From: an uncultured Clostridia bacterium
Lineage (GTDB): Bacteria > Bacillota > Clostridia > Oscillospirales > Acutalibacteraceae
Assembly (NCBI GenBank): GCA_937916395.1
Contig: CALFTN010000058.1
Span: forward strand, 1 to 7,838
Direction: 5' to 3'
DNA: 7,838 nucleotides
Part shown: piece by piece, positions 5,669 to 7,838 of the stretch
Position numbering within the stretch: the stretch's first letter is position 1
Layout of the letters: the number at the start of each line of letters is the position of its first letter
Notes under the pieces: generated by a model
Databases searched by the model: none
The model's input: only the letters and a program-made list of their open reading frames with translations
Told to the model about the DNA's origin: nothing
Translations under genes and position numbers: made by a program

Positions 5669-5697
5669 ATTCTACCACAAAAACACAATATTTTCAA
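5669..5697 (-). promoter_or_regulatory. Sigma-A promoter of the GH2 gene
   Basis: On the minus strand TTGAAA (5692-5697), a 17-nt spacer and TAGAAT (5669-5674) form a near-consensus promoter. Transcription would start near 5662, giving a leader of roughly 30 nt. No inverted-repeat operator or cre-like site is evident around it. Confidence 0.7.
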
Positions 5698-5753
5698 TAA
5701 AAATCACCAAATTACCTGTTGCAGAATAATATGGCATTACAGGAGGTGTTTTT

Positions 5754-6089
5754 ATGATAGCAGAAGTATCTATGTTAGTGCTTGCAATAATAGGGATACT
5801 TAGTATTTTAAGATTTTTGATTTTTAAATTTATAAGCTTTAAAGAAGAGAGGTTTACTTTAGTTTTACCTGTTTGTAAGGAAGATGAAGAAATTTTTGGG
5901 AGAATTGAAAATATAAGAGAGTTTCTGGAGTTTTGTGGAATACATAAAAAGTGCACCGTAGTAATTATAAACTACGGCGCAGAAAAATGGTTTTTAGAAA
6001 AAATTGAAGAGCAGTATGGCTATTATGGTTTTTTGAAGATAATTGAAAAAGATGAAGCAGGGGAAGCTTTAAAAGAAATTATTTGTTAG
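5754..6089 (+). CDS. Small single-pass membrane protein of unknown function
   Basis: This 111-residue protein has one strong N-terminal transmembrane segment (about residues 3-22, MLVLAIIGILSILRFLIF), followed by basic residues and a soluble region of about 80 residues. That region has alternating strands and helices (FTLVLPVCKED at 34-44, TVVIINYG at 68-75, LKIIEKDEAG near the end). The pattern recalls the start of a GT-A-type nucleotide-binding fold, but no catalytic motif or full domain is present. By the positive-inside rule the soluble part should face the cytoplasm. It is a real gene: a perfect AGGAGG (5741-5746) sits 7 nt before the ATG. An opposing reading frame at 5672-5956 lacks such a site. 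A -10-like TAATAT occurs at 5727-5732 without a convincing -35. Its 3' end overlaps convergent tatD by 11 bp. I do not recognise the family. Confidence 0.72.
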   Translation: MIAEVSMLVLAIIGILSILRFLIFKFISFKEERFTLVLPVCKEDEEIFGRIENIREFLEFCGIHKKCTVVIINYGAEKWFLEKIEEQYGYYGFLKIIEKDEAGEALKEIIC

Positions 6090-6855
6090 AATTTTTAATA
6101 TTAAAAAGCGTAAAAGCGTTATTGTTAGCAGAGGCGAGAACTTCTTCTTTTGTAAGATTTTTCACTTCTGCTATTTTTTCTGCTACAAATGAAATGTAAG
6201 TGCTTTGGTTTCTTTTTCCTCTATATGGCACAGGGCTCATATATGGGCAGTCTGTTTCTAAAAGAAGTCTGTCTAAAGGCAGTTTTTCTGCAACCTCTAA
6301 AGGTACTCGTGCATTTTTAAAAGTAACAGCACCACCAAGGCCAATATACATTCCTAATTTAAGAGCTTCTTTCATAACTTCTACACTACCAGAAAAGCAA
6401 TGCAAAACTCCTTTAGGCTTATATTTTTTTAAAATTTCTAAAGTGTCGTTATGGGCATCTCTTGAATGAACAATAACAGGTAAATTCAATTCATTTGCCA
6501 ATATGACTTGTTCTGTGAAAATTCTTTTCTGTTCTTCTTTATTATCTTTAACCCAGTAATAATCAAGACCTATTTCGCCAATAGCAACACATTTTTGGTG
6601 ATTTGCCATTTTTCTTATCTCTTCAAGATAATTTTTATTTGCTTTACTTATTTCTTCAGGATGAAATCCTACAGCACAGTACATAAAATCATATTTTTCT
6701 GAAAGTGAAATAGAATTTTCAGATTCTTCTATATCTGTTCCGCAATTTATAACGCCTAAAATGCCCGACTCAGTGAATGAGTCGAGCAAAGTAGTTCTGT
6801 CTTCATTAAATGCTTTATCGTTATAATGAGCGTGAGTATCAAAAATGAAGTCCAT
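6079..6855 (-). CDS. tatD: TatD family metal-dependent hydrolase (3'-5' DNase)
   Basis: At 258 residues this is the normal length for a TatD/YabD TIM-barrel hydrolase. All expected metal ligands and motifs are present: DTHAH near the N-terminus (His8, His10), FHPE (64-67), GEIGLDYY with Glu94, VIVHSRDA with His130, LHCFSGS with His152, and LETDCPY with Asp202. Family members are cytoplasmic, use divalent metals, and show 3'-5' exonuclease activity on DNA or RNA with a role in repair and nucleic-acid turnover. The gene starts 17 bp after the metG stop, with AAGGA 9 nt before its ATG, so it is probably cotranscribed with metG, the same order as metS-yabD in Bacillus subtilis. No terminator is seen after it; its last 11 bp overlap the oppositely oriented small membrane-protein gene, and an AT-only 16-bp palindrome lies in its 3' end at 6092-6107. 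Confidence 0.95.
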   Translation of the reverse strand: MDFIFDTHAHYNDKAFNEDRTTLLDSFTESGILGVINCGTDIEESENSISLSEKYDFMYCAVGFHPEEISKANKNYLEEIRKMANHQKCVAIGEIGLDYYWVKDNKEEQKRIFTEQVILANELNLPVIVHSRDAHNDTLEILKKYKPKGVLHCFSGSVEVMKEALKLGMYIGLGGAVTFKNARVPLEVAEKLPLDRLLLETDCPYMSPVPYRGKRNQSTYISFVAEKIAEVKNLTKEEVLASANNNAFTLFNIKNSNK

Positions 6856-6872
6856 AATAATTAGTCCTTGAT

Positions 6873-7838
6873 TTAACCGAGCATTGTACCTGCAGGCATA
6901 CCATCAACAAAGAGAACCTTAATATCATCCTCAGTAATTTCGCCGGCTAAAACCATACCTTTACTTTCAACACCGCAGAGTGTTCTTGGTTTAAGGTTTG
7001 CAACAATAACAACACTCTTGCCGATAAGGTCTTCTGGCTTATACCACTGAGCAATGCCAGAAGCTACTGTTCGAGGTTCTTTTGTGCCATCATCAAGTGT
7101 GAGCTTTAAAAGCTTTTTAGCTTTTTTAATTGGTTCACAGTCAATAACCTTAGCAACTCTGAGCTCTACCTTTGCAAAATCATCAAATTCAATTTCTTTA
7201 AGGCCGATAATTGTTTTTTCTTCCTCTTCTTTTACTTCAGGAAGAGATGCTTCAATTTCAGCTAAGGTCTTTTCAATATCAAGACGGTTGAAAAGTGGAG
7301 TTGCTTCGCCTACTTTACCACCAGCTTCTAATTTGCCAAAGCTTTCAAGTGACTGCAAATCGTCAATATTACAGTTGATTTGTGAAAGAATTGCATCAGA
7401 GGTTGATGGCATAAATGGTTTTAAAAGAATAGCAATAAAACGGATTGATTCAAGTAAGTTATAAAGAACTGTGCCAAGACGTGCTTTTTTGTCTTCGTCT
7501 TTTGCAAGTGCCCAAGGCATTGTTTCATCGATGTATTTATTACATCTTTTTGCAAACTCGAATACCTTTGAAATAGCATCACTTATCTTGTAAGTATCAA
7601 GAAGCTTTGTGACCTCAGGAAGTGTAGAAAGAGCCATTTCTTTTAATTCTTTGTCTAATTCTTCTTCGGCTACAGGTGCCTGAATTACACCATCAAAATA
7701 CTTGTTATTCATAGCAATAGTACGGTTAACAAGATTGCCCAAAGTGTTTGCTAAATCTGAATTGAAACGCTCAATAATTGTGCTGTAAGTGATTGAACCA
7801 TCTTGTGCGTGTGGCATTTCTGAAAGAAGATAATAACG
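6873..7838 (-). CDS. metG: Methionyl-tRNA synthetase, C-terminal half (5' end outside window)
   Basis: The 321 visible residues are the C-terminal half of a MetRS; the frame stays open through the right edge, beginning RYYLLSEMPHAQDGSITY, and the Met in that string is internal rather than a start. The anticodon-binding helical bundle follows, with RFNSDLANTLGNLVNR and the typical ETMPWALAK motif. A charged linker (LPEVKEEEEK) leads to a Trbp111/EMAP-II-like tRNA-binding OB-fold in the last 105 or so residues (FDDFAKVELRVAKV, NLKPRTLCGVESKGMVLA). The catalytic domain, with its HIGH and KMSKS signatures, lies outside. The enzyme charges tRNA-Met with methionine for both initiation and elongation. 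The fused C-terminal OB domain, which promotes dimerisation and tRNA binding, is usual in Firmicutes. It heads the metG-tatD pair. No internal truncation or frameshift is seen. Confidence 0.96.
   Translation of the reverse strand, partial: RYYLLSEMPHAQDGSITYSTIIERFNSDLANTLGNLVNRTIAMNNKYFDGVIQAPVAEEELDKELKEMALSTLPEVTKLLDTYKISDAISKVFEFAKRCNKYIDETMPWALAKDEDKKARLGTVLYNLLESIRFIAILLKPFMPSTSDAILSQINCNIDDLQSLESFGKLEAGGKVGEATPLFNRLDIEKTLAEIEASLPEVKEEEEKTIIGLKEIEFDDFAKVELRVAKVIDCEPIKKAKKLLKLTLDDGTKEPRTVASGIAQWYKPEDLIGKSVVIVANLKPRTLCGVESKGMVLAGEITEDDIKVLFVDGMPAGTMLG

Noticed and set aside
5672..5956. Minus-strand open frame of 94 codons
   Set aside because: Overlaps the small membrane-protein gene, which has a perfect AGGAGG site; this frame would also end in the GH2 promoter.
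6092..6107. 16-bp palindrome TTTTTAATATTAAAAA near the tatD stop as a terminator
   Set aside because: It contains only A and T, so the hairpin would be very weak, and it lies within the tatD coding sequence.
6200..6702. Two plus-strand open frames antisense to tatD
   Set aside because: TatD has all catalytic motifs on the other strand, and neither frame has a start signal.
7054..7464. Plus-strand open frame of 136 codons
   Set aside because: Antisense to metG; Ser-rich translation is the usual shadow of an acidic, Lys/Glu-rich gene.
7815..7817. ATG at 7817 as the start of a short protein
   Set aside because: The frame continues upstream to the window edge with MetRS-like sequence (RYYLLSE), so this Met is internal to metG.

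Overview
The window is AT-rich, protein-dense DNA that looks like the chromosome of a Gram-positive anaerobe of the class Clostridia, probably a gut or rumen Oscillospiraceae/Ruminococcaceae-type organism. The evidence is strong AGGAGG-type Shine-Dalgarno sites, consensus sigma-A promoters (TTGAAA or TTGACA with TATACT or TAGAAT), a metG-tatD gene pair as in Firmicutes, and a lipoprotein with a short clostridial-style signal. Species cannot be read from the sequence. I see no phage, plasmid, transposase, CRISPR, rRNA or tRNA features.

Layout. (1) 1-1591, minus strand: a two-gene operon of a small secreted lipoprotein followed 8 bp later by a twin-domain, cysteine-cluster flavodoxin-like oxidoreductase that runs off the left edge. 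(2) 1592-1706: a compact divergent promoter region. (3) 1707-2732, plus strand: a GH18 chitinase-like protein with a hydrophobic N-terminus, ending at a strong hairpin that probably serves both converging genes. (4) 2802-3587, minus strand: an XRE-type helix-turn-helix regulator with a TPR-like C-terminal half; its own promoter and a palindromic operator-like site lie just upstream. (5) 3588-3857: 270 bp without a gene but full of structure: a palindrome, a 15-bp direct repeat flanking the regulator promoter, a GC-rich inverted-repeat element that may terminate the GH2 transcript, a short tandem repeat, and a 20-bp-arm palindrome that runs into the GH2 stop codon. (6) 3858-5630, minus strand: a cytoplasmic family 2 glycoside hydrolase with its own promoter. 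(7) 5754-6089, plus strand: a small one-helix membrane protein of unknown function. (8) 6079-7838, minus strand: tatD preceded by the 3' half of metG, which runs off the right edge.

How the genes fit together. The metG-tatD pair is housekeeping. The GH18 and GH2 enzymes suggest glycan use or wall remodelling, and the regulator sits immediately downstream of the GH2 gene, but no transporter or shared operator ties these genes into one pathway. I find no convincing new multi-gene system. The most unusual material is the structured 3588-3881 interval, the mirrored 3' end of the GH2 gene, the altered catalytic motif of the GH18 protein, and the twin-domain flavoprotein.
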